Of a stretch of 32,524 bases of DNA, positions 23,779 to 32,419 are shown in pieces. The stretch covers positions 1 through 32,524 of the forward strand of contig JAHAFI010000034.1 of NCBI GenBank assembly GCA_018374355.1, written 5' to 3'. The notes beneath the pieces were generated by a model. The model did no database searches. It was not told where the DNA came from and saw nothing but the letters and a program-made list of their open reading frames with translations. The position numbers were made by a program, and so were the translations under genes. The DNA comes from Clostridiales bacterium (GTDB lineage: Bacteria > Bacillota > Clostridia > Lachnospirales > Lachnospiraceae). Each line of letters starts with the position of its first letter. The first letter of the stretch is position 1.

Positions 23779-25026
23779 CTAACCAATCATCGTTTCCTGC
23801 CATACCAGCCCGGAGCTGGGATACATCTCGCCAAATCCCATGTCCGCCACATCGATCCTGCAGCGGTCCGCCGACTCAAATTCCAGATGCAGGTGCAGTC
23901 TCGTGGCCTTCGGCGGCCTCTGGGGAAGGTTCGGCAGAGACATACTGTACCGCTCTTTTCTGGTGTTTTCCATATTTGTCACCACAAAAGTCAATTCCCG
24001 GGTATCATCCAAAAGCAGTTCGCACTCGCCCATGGCTTCATACCAATTCACCCCTGCATTGATCAGCGGATGGTACGCAGGTGTTCCGAACACAGTCATC
24101 TCCATTCCCACATTGATCCTTACCAGATCATTTCCCGTATAAAGATACCCTTTCAGATTCCGCTCCTCCACCTTCTCTTTGGCGCCAAAACATGCTCCCT
24201 TTGCAAAGAGATTATTTCCGTAAAATACGTGGCGCTGATGGCGGCACAAAAGGGGCACGGAACGCACGGCCCACTCCTTATCAAAGCCTTCTCCCACAAG
24301 GAAAATACTGGAATATACGTCACTTCCCAAAGATTCCTGAATCAATTCATAAAAATCAAAATCCCTCTCCACAAAATCCTCATGGAGAGCGGCAGTCTTT
24401 CCTCTTTTTACGCTCACCTGAATCGGCTTTGTCTTCCGCTCCATCTCCAGTTTGGAATAGGACACTTTATCCCCGTCAAAGGAAAAAAGCGCCACATTTC
24501 TGCTCCAGATATCCGCCTTCTGATACAGGGTGTAATAATAAAAGCTCTCCTCATAATCCTGCAGGAAGCATCTGTTTCTGGCAAATCCTGCATATTCGCA
24601 GGCCGTACGGATATTTTCCACCATGGTTTTAGTAAGTTTGGGTGTGGTGATCATCAGACCGCTGATGCTCTTTACCGGATCCGGAACTCCCAGAATCCGC
24701 AGAGCCCCTTTCAGAAAAATCCCCAAAAGCTCTCCCAGTCTGCGCTCAACTCCCTCAATCCGGATTGTCAGTTCATTGGAACACAGCTCATACAGGTTGT
24801 CCACAAGGATTTCCTCCTGCTGGTTCACAAAAAAATCCACTTCCAGACCAAAATGCCATTCTTCCTCTCCCGGCTTCTTACTCAGGCAGTTCGGGAACGT
24901 ATACTGCCCTGTCCCCACTTTCATCGGCAGCGAGACCGGCTCCCCGGCCCGCCTGTCGTAATAGCATAACTGGGAAACCTTCTCTCCCAGATCAAATCCT
25001 ACGATAATATTTCTGACTTCATTCAT
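23779..25026 (-). CDS. DUF5716-type Hsp70/actin-fold protein
   Basis: 415 residues. The Hsp70 nucleotide-binding order is visible: phosphate-1 IIVGFDLGEKVSQLCYYD (7-24, compare DnaK GIDLGTTNS); the connecting region LMITTPKLTKTMVENIRTAC (124-143) then QDYEESFYYY (compare VPAYFND and NEPTAAA); phosphate-2 ALFSFDGDKVSYSKLE (179-194, compare DLGGGTFD); and adenosine-type FLVGEGFDKEWAV then AKGACFGA (242-282). Several glycines normally touching nucleotide are replaced (GGG by DGD, VGG by VGE). A beta-rich C-terminal domain (about 295-405) could mirror the Hsp70 substrate-binding sandwich; there is no helical lid. The nucleotide domain is about 100 residues shorter than in DnaK. Cytoplasmic. Middle gene of the operon, 30 bases after DUF5717. 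Confidence 0.82.
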   Translation of the reverse strand: MNEVRNIIVGFDLGEKVSQLCYYDRRAGEPVSLPMKVGTGQYTFPNCLSKKPGEEEWHFGLEVDFFVNQQEEILVDNLYELCSNELTIRIEGVERRLGELLGIFLKGALRILGVPDPVKSISGLMITTPKLTKTMVENIRTACEYAGFARNRCFLQDYEESFYYYTLYQKADIWSRNVALFSFDGDKVSYSKLEMERKTKPIQVSVKRGKTAALHEDFVERDFDFYELIQESLGSDVYSSIFLVGEGFDKEWAVRSVPLLCRHQRHVFYGNNLFAKGACFGAKEKVEERNLKGYLYTGNDLVRINVGMEMTVFGTPAYHPLINAGVNWYEAMGECELLLDDTRELTFVVTNMENTRKERYSMSLPNLPQRPPKATRLHLHLEFESADRCRIDVADMGFGEMYPSSGLVWQETMIG

Positions 25027-25056
25027 ATTTTATGCCTCCACCTGTGTCCTGACCGT

Positions 25057-28000
25057 TCAATTCATCAGCCGGAACATTTTTTCTGCCAAACGTTCCCTCT
25101 CCAGATACTGCTTCATCGCATTCTCCGTCTGTTCGTCCCTTGAGAGCATCTGCCCTGCCAGCATCCGGTTCAATAACTGATATTTGGAATTTCCTTCCTG
25201 AAGGGTATCCTCCAGCATCAGCGTCTTTTCTTCTGTTGTCCTGCTTTCACCGTCCTGTTCCACAGTCATATAATAGCGAAGGGTTTCACCGTAAAACAGC
25301 AGAAATTCTTTCACAAAAATCCCCTGATACATATTTTTCATGGGTTCGCTCTTATACACCGGCTCTTCCCGTCCGCTGTCCATACTGTAATGGATCGTTA
25401 CCTTAGCCTTTGCCGGGAATCTCTCTTCCACAAACTGCTTATCATCCATCTGATAAGGCTTTGTGTAGCAGGAGGGCAGATGACTGTAAAATGCAAACCG
25501 AAGCCCTGTTTCGCTGCACTCCTCCAAAATCATGCGGATAATCCGATCCTGTTTTTCGGAAATAGAGGACGCCGCAGAATAATATTTCAGCAGAGCCAGA
25601 CGGCAGATCCGGTCTAATTCCCATTCTCTCTCGCAGCAGATCTCCAGACACTCAAAGACAAATCCGTCCATGTCCTTTCCGCCAAGAAAATAATCATAGG
25701 CGCAAAATGACAGGTAGGCTAAGATCACCTGCTGTTTTCCCTTCTGACGGATATAGCTTTTCAGTATCCGGTGCCCCTCAGGCAAGCTGACTCTGCCGAA
25801 CATTGCCAGAAGAAGGATTTCCTCCTCCAGCGCATAAGTATCAAGCTGGAAGCCTTTCATCCGCTCCCACAAAAGAGCCATCTGTTCCACCGGCCCCAAA
25901 AGATTGTCACTGAGATAGGACAGAATGATATCGTCGTATTTTCCCTCTTCAAACACATGGAATGCCAGATAAACCAGTTCCTCCTGCTCCACAAACTCTG
26001 TCCGCAGAATCATCCTGCTTGTCAGCTTCACCAGACTTTCCGTGCGGATTCCCTCGTAGCCGTACCGGTTTACGATGGCAAATGCCCTCTCATACATTCC
26101 TTTTTCTATTAAAATCTCCGTTAAAAGCACCTTGTCCACCTGAGCGAAAGTGAGATAATCCATCTTTCTCAGATAGCTGTCCAGTGTATCGTCTCCTGCG
26201 TGTCCCGCATAGTATTCCAGAATTTTCCTGCATACTCTGTGGCGGTACTCCTCCCGGAATGCGTCCATCTGAACCACATGCTGATAACAGCCCAGATTTT
26301 TCACCGTGATCTCATTTCGCTTTTCTCCGCCGCCGCATACATAAAGCAGGAGTCCCGGAGCGTCCACATCCAGCCCCACGCACTGCTTCACATATTCTTT
26401 TTCATCCATCAGCTTCTGCAGATTATATTCCACGGTAACGGCATAGCGCTTCTGTTTTTCATCCTCAAAAAGAATCCGGGCATCCGGCGTAAAAAGCCGA
26501 ATATACGCCGCCCCATCATTGCAGGGATACCGTTCCTCCTGTTCCATTTCCTCATGGCACACGATCACGTTTCGGATCCTCGGATTATCGCAGTAAATCC
26601 GGTAGGTAAAGATAACCTGCGCCATGGCCTTTCCCATAGCCTGACTGGTGATCTTATCGATACACTCCTGATAAATGGTGGCGTAATCTTCACTGATTCT
26701 TCCCTGTTGTAAAGCCTCCAGCGCAAACTGTTCCATGGACTTTCTATAGCTTTGGTAGGTAGTTTTGTCCACCTCCTTATTCCGGATCACATTTGCATAG
26801 ACGGACGCCCGTTTTTTGCTGCTCAGGGTGTTGTTATATACAAAATACATCCGAATCACCTGCGGAAGCACGCTCTGGTAGCCCGTGGGCATGGTTTCGA
26901 TGTAATATTCGTACAAACGGGTGATGCGGATATCATGCTCCACTGCCAGATCGTACCAGCGGAAATATTCCTTTTTCCGGGGATTGCCTTTCATAATGTA
27001 TTTACAGATATTGTCCACCAGATTTTTTCCCGGATAGGCTTCATAACACCTCACCAGCAGACGGTAAAGCACCGGACGAAAGGTTTTGACATATTCGGAT
27101 AAATGTCCAATCCTGAGAGTCAGCTCTTCGGTAAGCATTCCGTGCTTTGCCGCATAGGAAAGTACCTGCACCATAAAGGGTGACAGCTTCTTCAGATGGC
27201 TTTCCTCCTTCGCAATCTTTTCATAAGCATCCAGATACAGGAACGGGCTGGTACAGCCCAGTCTGTGGATTTCCTCCAGCATATAAAGCTGTCTGGCATC
27301 GGAATTTTTATATTCTTCTGAGATTTCAAACAGCACGGACAGCAAAATCCTGCTCCCCGGATTCATCTGATAGAGATTTGCCACCCGGGAATCCGCGTAT
27401 TCTCTCTGTTCCTCTGTTGCCACCCCGGTACGGCAGGCCAATGCCAGATAGACCGCTTCCTCCTCCATCTGTTCCTGCGTGAACCGGGTCTCCCTAAGGG
27501 GCCAGAGCGCAGTCATGGTTTTGGAAATCTCTCCCAGACGATAATAAAGAAAAGCCTCCATCAACTGATATTTAGGGTAAAAGCAGCCCAGATTTTTCAG
27601 TTCATCCAATTCCTTTTCCGTCTCTTCTCTCCACTCCTCACTGTCCAGTTCTCCGAGACGGTACTTTTCGTAAAACAGCGCAAGCCTTGCCTGAGCCTTT
27701 TTCTCAAACAAATGGGTGCTGATCCTGTATTCGGAATTGCCGGAAGCCGTCACATGGTAAATCAGCGTTCCGTATGCGGTTCGGATCAGAATCTGCCCGT
27801 ATTTTCTTCCATTTCCCAGCTTTTCTTTCCGCACCAGATATTCCAGTTCACAGGAGCTTCCGATAAAATCTTCGGAAGTGAGGACTTTTTTCTCTACCTC
27901 CAGAAAATCTCCCCGGACCTCCACTTCCATACTGGTAAATCCCCAAGTGCTTCTGTAAAGGTACACCGAATCCTTGATCGTGCTTCCGATCCGGTCAATG

Positions 28001-28611
28001 CTCTTCTCTTCCTTTTCCAGATGAATGTATACCGGCTCTTTCTTTCCGGTACCGATCAGAAATTCTTCCATATTCTGATAACCTGCCGGGGGCCGGGACA
28101 TTCCACGGTACAGCGTCAGATATTTTCGATCCTCTCCCTGCAGAATCCGCGGAAAACTGCTGCTGATATACAGATGATACGCCTCACGGTAATCACTCTG
28201 AGCAAGCTTTACAAATTCATCCAGCGTGCGGATTTCTCCCTTGGAGGTCTTGATCTGCGGATCTGTCACCTCCACCTTCACAGGAATCTGATATTCTCCC
28301 AGATTGCTGTTGACGGTAATCATGGCATGGACGGTGTCTCCTTCTGACAGTCCCTTCACATCTATGCCGTAGGGAATACACACCGTATTTCCTGAAAATT
28401 TTTCTTTTGCCAGCAAAAGCCGACGGTTGGAGGACATCACCATCCCCTTAATTCTCCGGTGATCCTCCGACCCGATATATAATTCTCCCCGATAATTCTC
28501 CCCTGACTTTACTGTCACAGTAATCTCAGTTTCAGAGAGGACCAGCCCGGGCACTTCATATTCAAATCTTCCGTTTATCAACTGTTCCATTCTTCTCTTC
28601 AAAGTACTCAC
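25057..28611 (-). CDS. DUF5717-type giant beta/alpha-solenoid protein
   Basis: 1184 residues, no signal peptide or membrane segment. By eye: two beta-rich, Ig-like domains at about 15-117 and 190-290, joined by a helical linker (127-156). A long run of helical pairs follows from about 300 to 1010, resembling a TPR-like solenoid, with possible further beta inserts near 700-760. A third beta domain at about 1030-1130 (VTIHYSMDSGREEPVYKSEP, then FLLFYGETLRYYMTV) precedes a charged helical tail. The start is GTG at 28611; TTG at 28602 and ATG at 28590 are alternatives, none with a strong ribosome-binding site. It heads the operon with the Hsp70-like and TPR genes. Likely a scaffold; no known function. 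Confidence 0.8.
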   Translation of the reverse strand: MSTLKRRMEQLINGRFEYEVPGLVLSETEITVTVKSGENYRGELYIGSEDHRRIKGMVMSSNRRLLLAKEKFSGNTVCIPYGIDVKGLSEGDTVHAMITVNSNLGEYQIPVKVEVTDPQIKTSKGEIRTLDEFVKLAQSDYREAYHLYISSSFPRILQGEDRKYLTLYRGMSRPPAGYQNMEEFLIGTGKKEPVYIHLEKEEKSIDRIGSTIKDSVYLYRSTWGFTSMEVEVRGDFLEVEKKVLTSEDFIGSSCELEYLVRKEKLGNGRKYGQILIRTAYGTLIYHVTASGNSEYRISTHLFEKKAQARLALFYEKYRLGELDSEEWREETEKELDELKNLGCFYPKYQLMEAFLYYRLGEISKTMTALWPLRETRFTQEQMEEEAVYLALACRTGVATEEQREYADSRVANLYQMNPGSRILLSVLFEISEEYKNSDARQLYMLEEIHRLGCTSPFLYLDAYEKIAKEESHLKKLSPFMVQVLSYAAKHGMLTEELTLRIGHLSEYVKTFRPVLYRLLVRCYEAYPGKNLVDNICKYIMKGNPRKKEYFRWYDLAVEHDIRITRLYEYYIETMPTGYQSVLPQVIRMYFVYNNTLSSKKRASVYANVIRNKEVDKTTYQSYRKSMEQFALEALQQGRISEDYATIYQECIDKITSQAMGKAMAQVIFTYRIYCDNPRIRNVIVCHEEMEQEERYPCNDGAAYIRLFTPDARILFEDEKQKRYAVTVEYNLQKLMDEKEYVKQCVGLDVDAPGLLLYVCGGGEKRNEITVKNLGCYQHVVQMDAFREEYRHRVCRKILEYYAGHAGDDTLDSYLRKMDYLTFAQVDKVLLTEILIEKGMYERAFAIVNRYGYEGIRTESLVKLTSRMILRTEFVEQEELVYLAFHVFEEGKYDDIILSYLSDNLLGPVEQMALLWERMKGFQLDTYALEEEILLLAMFGRVSLPEGHRILKSYIRQKGKQQVILAYLSFCAYDYFLGGKDMDGFVFECLEICCEREWELDRICRLALLKYYSAASSISEKQDRIIRMILEECSETGLRFAFYSHLPSCYTKPYQMDDKQFVEERFPAKAKVTIHYSMDSGREEPVYKSEPMKNMYQGIFVKEFLLFYGETLRYYMTVEQDGESRTTEEKTLMLEDTLQEGNSKYQLLNRMLAGQMLSRDEQTENAMKQYLERERLAEKMFRLMN

Positions 28612-28632
28612 CCTATTTTCCTGTTGTTGTCC

Positions 28633-28660
28633 TTGACTATTTATATGATATTATTATAAT
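28633..28660 (+). promoter_or_regulatory. Promoter of the aminotransferase gene
   Basis: -35 TTGACT (28633-28638), 16-base spacer, -10 TATAAT (28655-28660). Leader of about 100 bases to the start at 28768. The opposing promoter for the DUF5717 operon in this 156-base gap is not clear. Confidence 0.65.
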
Positions 28661-28767
28661 GATACTAGGGTCTAAATACCTTTTTAGTCCCAATCTTATA
28701 ATAATCAAAAGCAGTTATTCAAATTATACACTACCCTGACCATCGTTGCAAGGAAAGAGGAGACAAT

Positions 28768-29871
28768 ATGATTAAACACAAGGATCATTTCCATGGCAGT
28801 GACATGGAAGCCATCGAAAAATTTTATCACATAAAAAAAGAAACTATCGTCAGCTTCAGCGCAAATGTAAATCCTCTGGGGATTTCCTACCAGTTAAAAT
28901 CCACGCTGGCTGAAAATCTGGATGCCATCACCACCTATCCCGACCGGGAATATACCGCGCTCAGAACCTGTATTGCAGAGTATGCAGGCACCCAGCCGGA
29001 AAATGTCATCGTAGGCAACGGTTCTACAGAACTGATTTCCCTGTTTATCCAGACCCGCCATCCGAAAAAAGCCCTGATTCTCGGCCCCACCTATTCGGAA
29101 TATGAGCGGGAAATCACGCTGGGAGGCGGCACTACCCTCTACTACCCGCTTCTGGAAGAAAATAGTTTTCTCATGGATGTGGATGATTTCTGCCGCAGTC
29201 TCTCCGATCAGTTAGATCTGCTGGTACTCTGTAATCCCAACAACCCCACCTCCACCGCCATCACCTGCAGTCAGATGCGGAAGATTCTGGACGCCTGCCT
29301 GCGGTACGGGATTTTTGTTATGGTGGATGAAACTTACGTGGAATTTGCTCCGGATGAGGCAGATATCACCTCGATTCCCCTGACAAATTATTATACCAAC
29401 CTGATCATCCTCCGGGGAACCTCCAAATTTTTCGCCGCACCGGGCCTTCGTCTTGGATATGCGGTTACGGGAAATCAGGATCTGATCAAAGCCATCAATA
29501 CACGGAAAAATCCATGGACCATCAACTCTCTGGCCGAAATCGCCGGACGGCTGATGTTCCCGGATCACGAATACATCCGCCTTACCCGGGAGCTGATCGA
29601 TCTGGAACGGGAGCGTATCTATAAGGAGCTTTCCTCATGGGATACCGTCACCGTCTACGAGCCCAAAGCCAACTTTCTTCTGGTCCGCATCCGCCGCCCG
29701 GATGTGACCTCTCAGGATCTCTTTGACCACTGCATCCGCAAGGGCCTGATGATCCGGGACTGCTCCACCTTCCCGTTTCTGGACAACCATTTTGTCCGCT
29801 TCTGTATTATGAAGCCGGAACAGAACAACCTGCTGCTGGAGGCTTTCCGGGAAAAGCTGAATGCGGACTAA
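28768..29871 (+). CDS. PLP-dependent aminotransferase, HisC/CobD-like
   Basis: 367-residue fold-type I PLP enzyme. Lys220 in LRGTSKFFAAPGLRLG binds PLP; Asp187 (MVDETYVEF), Asn158 region (CNPNNPTSTA) and Arg228 are the other cofactor or carboxylate residues. The N-terminus HGSD then FSANVNPLG resembles CobD, threonine-phosphate decarboxylase of cobalamin synthesis, as much as HisC, histidinol-phosphate aminotransferase. No his or cob gene is adjacent to decide it. GAAAGAGGAG lies upstream of the ATG. The last codons and stop lie in a 31-bp tandem duplication. A single-gene unit with its own promoter and terminator. Confidence 0.85.
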   Translation: MIKHKDHFHGSDMEAIEKFYHIKKETIVSFSANVNPLGISYQLKSTLAENLDAITTYPDREYTALRTCIAEYAGTQPENVIVGNGSTELISLFIQTRHPKKALILGPTYSEYEREITLGGGTTLYYPLLEENSFLMDVDDFCRSLSDQLDLLVLCNPNNPTSTAITCSQMRKILDACLRYGIFVMVDETYVEFAPDEADITSIPLTNYYTNLIILRGTSKFFAAPGLRLGYAVTGNQDLIKAINTRKNPWTINSLAEIAGRLMFPDHEYIRLTRELIDLERERIYKELSSWDTVTVYEPKANFLLVRIRRPDVTSQDLFDHCIRKGLMIRDCSTFPFLDNHFVRFCIMKPEQNNLLLEAFREKLNAD

Positions 29872-29905
29872 GGATTTCCGGGAAAAACTGAATACAGACT
29901 GGGGA
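29844..29905 (+). repeat. 31-bp tandem duplication across the stop codon
   Basis: 29844-29874 and 29875-29905 are adjacent copies with about five changes (TTTCCGGGAAAA-CTGAAT-C-GACT). The first holds the final codons and the stop TAA of the aminotransferase; in the second the stop has become TGG. Confidence 0.8.
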
Positions 29906-29916
29906 TTTCCTGCAGA

Positions 29917-29958
29917 AAACGCCGAAAACCACATTTTTCAGGTTTTCGGCGTTTCTTT
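29917..29958. terminator. Terminator after the aminotransferase gene
   Basis: AAACGCCGAAAACC (29917-29930) pairs perfectly with GGTTTTCGGCGTTT (29941-29954), then CTTTT. It can also stop the convergent M28 peptidase transcript. Confidence 0.85.
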
Positions 29959-29983
29959 TATCCTCGCTGTTCTTATTTCTGAT

Positions 29984-30031
29984 TTTTCATTCTTATTTTC
30001 GTTCTTATGTTCATTCTTATTTTGGTTCTTA
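29984..30031 (-). repeat. Four 12-bp tandem repeats starting at the peptidase stop codon
   Basis: Minus strand units TAAGAA(C/T)(C/G)AA(A/C)A run from 30031 to 29984. The first TAA is the stop codon of the M28 peptidase. Because the unit is 12 bases, every copy puts another TAA in the same frame. Confidence 0.8.
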
Positions 30032-31312
30032 TTTTTTCTCTTTCTTATCTGTTTCTTCTTCCTTTTTCTCTTCCCTCTGGAAATATTTATCCAGTTCTTT
30101 TTTCATCTCCTCATTCATTCCCATATCCACCGGAAGAATCACTGCATTTGCCACCCGGGAAATCATATCCACAGCGAAGGAGGCATTTTTCACCAACTGT
30201 TCCTGAGATATCGTATCCATCAGATCGTGCCGGGTGTGGATCTCAGCGCCGCTTCCTCCTCTGGAAATTCCCACAGACGGAATTCCTTTATCCGCAAATG
30301 GCGCAGAATCGCTGGAGTGCACCAGCACCTCGATCTTTGCCGAATATCCTGTCTCACGGCAGAACTGCGTTACAAAATTTTTCAAATCCTCGCCTCCGGT
30401 AACAAAAATCTCATTTGGTCCCAAAACCGTTCCGCACATATCAAAGTTGAAACAGAAGCGAATCTCTTTCATTGCCTCTTCCTGTTTCTCCACATATGCT
30501 TTACTTCCGCAGAGACCGATTTCCTCGGAGCCGCACCATACAAACCTGAGAGTGCGCTTTGCCGGATGAGCGAGAAAATATCTGTAGATATACAAAAGCG
30601 CCGCTGTGCCTGTAGCATTATCCCATGAACCGGTTCCTACCGGAACACTGTCATAGTGAGCAGTCAGCACAACCGACTCTTCGGGCAGCTCCGTACCCGG
30701 AATCACAGCCAGAACATTCTGGGATTCTTTTTCCTTTTCTTCCTGTAACAGTTCCAGATGAAGGGTCTTTACGCCCTCACGAACCATTTTCATTGCACTG
30801 GCAGCGCCAATCATAAATCCCGGGATCACCCCTTTTTCCAGATGGTGGGGACGGAGATTCCTTGCATATGTGTTGGCCGTCTCAAACGTATCGTAATACT
30901 TTCCCTGAATCGTCAGAAATGCCGCCGCATGTTTTTCACAGAGCAGGGTGTAAACCTCCGGTTTCAGCTCATTTACCAGAACCACTGTATCCGACAGATC
31001 CTTCACCCCGGCATAATCTTCCTTCTCTCCCCGCTCGGCGTAAAAAAGTTTCAGATCCACACCGCCCTCCGCAAGGGAACCGGAAAGCCCATAGGGGATA
31101 GCTTCCACCTCCTCTTCATAGGGAGCGTTCACTTTTACAGACACACGCTTCACTTCACTGGACGGAATGGCAAACACCATATTTTCTGCCGTTCCTCCCA
31201 GCTTCTCAATCTCCTCCCGGATGATACCTGCGGCACGTTTTTCTTCCTGTGTACCTGCACAGCGTTTGAAGCTGATATTTTCTACAATTGCATAAGGAAA
31301 TTCTTTTGTCAT
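30029..31312 (-). CDS. M28 family metallopeptidase
   Basis: 427-residue zinc aminopeptidase-type protein. The two-zinc ligands of family M28 are all present: His219 (LTAHYDSVP), bridging Asp231 (SWDNATG), Glu263/Glu264 (CGSEEIGLCGS), Asp291 (FNFDMCG) and His359 (EIHTRHD). An inserted PA-type domain lies at about residues 80-190. No signal peptide, so it is probably cytoplasmic and trims peptides. The C-terminal 25 residues are almost all Glu and Lys (QREEKKEEETDKKEKK) and look like a repeat expansion continuous with the 12-bp array beyond the stop. AGGAGG lies 11 bases upstream of the start, slightly far. Monocistronic by spacing. Confidence 0.92.
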   Translation of the reverse strand: MTKEFPYAIVENISFKRCAGTQEEKRAAGIIREEIEKLGGTAENMVFAIPSSEVKRVSVKVNAPYEEEVEAIPYGLSGSLAEGGVDLKLFYAERGEKEDYAGVKDLSDTVVLVNELKPEVYTLLCEKHAAAFLTIQGKYYDTFETANTYARNLRPHHLEKGVIPGFMIGAASAMKMVREGVKTLHLELLQEEKEKESQNVLAVIPGTELPEESVVLTAHYDSVPVGTGSWDNATGTAALLYIYRYFLAHPAKRTLRFVWCGSEEIGLCGSKAYVEKQEEAMKEIRFCFNFDMCGTVLGPNEIFVTGGEDLKNFVTQFCRETGYSAKIEVLVHSSDSAPFADKGIPSVGISRGGSGAEIHTRHDLMDTISQEQLVKNASFAVDMISRVANAVILPVDMGMNEEMKKELDKYFQREEKKEEETDKKEKK

Positions 31313-31369
31313 TTCTCTGTTGTCCTCCTGATTGTATAATCTTTTCTGATTATAGCACTATTTTCCTTT

Positions 31370-32209
31370 TTATTCCAGTAGCCCCTTCCTATTCCCCAAC
31401 TGCCAAAATGCCACCGCACTGGCCGCCGCAACATTCAGGGAATCCACCCCATGGGACATAGGAATCCGCACCGTATAATCACAATCCGCAATGGTTCCTT
31501 CTGCCAGCCCATCCCCTTCCGTTCCCAGAATAACCGCCAGCTTCTCCTCTTCCATCAATTGAGGATCATCAATCCCCACCGAGTCCTCCTTCAGCGCCAT
31601 AGCTGCCGTCTTAAACCCCAAAGATTTCAAAATACCGATCCCCTGTTTCGTCCCATCTTCCGTCCGTTCCAAAAACGTCCAAGGAATCTGAAACACCGTC
31701 CCCATACTAACCCGAATGGCCCTCCGGTACAACGGATTACTGCATGCCGCCGTCAGTAAAACCCCATCCATATGCAAAGCCGCCGCCGACCGGAAAATCG
31801 CCCCCACATTGGTAGGATTTACCACATCCTCCAGCACCGCAATCCTCCGCGCGCCCTTACACACCTCTTCAACTGTGGGCAGCTTGGGCCGCAGCATAGC
31901 ACAAAGCATCCCCCGTGTAAGCTGAAAACCCGTAAGCTGCGTCAACACATCAAACTCCGCCGTATACACCGGAACCTCCCCGCACCGCTCAATAATCCCT
32001 CGCGCCTGTCCCTCCACATGCTTCCTCTCCACCAAAAAAGAAACCGGAACACATCCCGCATCCAAAGCCCTCTCAATCACCTTAGGACTTTCCGCAATAA
32101 ACATCCCTTTCCCCGGCTCTGCACGATTCAAAAGCTGCCCCTCCGAAAACCTCGCATAGACATCCAGTTCCTCTGCCATAAAATCCGTAATTTCTATAAC
32201 ATTTCCCAT
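31370..32209 (-). CDS. TrmH/SpoU-family RNA 2'-O-methyltransferase
   Basis: 279-residue SPOUT methyltransferase using S-adenosylmethionine on rRNA or tRNA ribose. Motif 1 NPTNVGAIFR at 131-140, motif 2 ILGTEGDGL at 227-235, and motif 3 IPMSHGVDSLNVAAASAVAF at 249-268 form the trefoil knot. The N-terminal 110 residues are a substrate-binding extension (FIAESPKVIERALDAG). GGGAG lies close upstream of the start. It has a strong extended -10 promoter about 140 bases upstream. Which RNA it modifies is not readable from the sequence. Confidence 0.93.
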   Translation of the reverse strand: MGNVIEITDFMAEELDVYARFSEGQLLNRAEPGKGMFIAESPKVIERALDAGCVPVSFLVERKHVEGQARGIIERCGEVPVYTAEFDVLTQLTGFQLTRGMLCAMLRPKLPTVEEVCKGARRIAVLEDVVNPTNVGAIFRSAAALHMDGVLLTAACSNPLYRRAIRVSMGTVFQIPWTFLERTEDGTKQGIGILKSLGFKTAAMALKEDSVGIDDPQLMEEEKLAVILGTEGDGLAEGTIADCDYTVRIPMSHGVDSLNVAAASAVAFWQLGNRKGLLE

Positions 32210-32349
32210 AATCTCCCATCACACGGCTGCAAAATGCACACCGTCTCCTTTCTACTTCCCTCAAGAATCATTCAAACACAACTACCCAAATTAGTCTATT
32301 CAGGCCCCTGCCCTTCATAGTCACAGTAATCTCCTGAGCAGTTACCCAA
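32210..32349 (-). other. Long leader of the methyltransferase gene
   Basis: About 134 bases from the predicted start site to the ATG. It holds TACCCAAATTA at 32283-32293; the same 11-mer at 32343-32353 overlaps the -10. No known riboswitch fold was recognised. Confidence 0.4.
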
Positions 32350-32378
32350 ATTATATCAGCCCCACCAAAATTTTTCAA
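32350..32378 (-). promoter_or_regulatory. Extended -10 promoter of the methyltransferase gene
   Basis: Minus strand -35 TTGAAA (32373-32378), 17-base spacer, TGATATAAT (-10 at 32350-32355). Confidence 0.7.
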
Positions 32379-32419
32379 TTATCCCCCTGTCTTCCCACTT
32401 CTAATCCCATTCCCCCCAT

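Noticed and set aside
22839..24969. Long plus-strand open frames (22839-23750 and 23764-24969)
   Set aside because: They lie antisense over the TPR and DUF5716 genes, have no ribosome-binding sites, show shadow-type composition rich in Leu, His and Pro, and match no family.
29861..30628. Plus-strand hydrophobic frame with a run of Phe and Leu
   Set aside because: The Phe/Leu run is a reading of the T-rich 12-bp array and of the antisense of the Glu/Lys tail, not a membrane protein.
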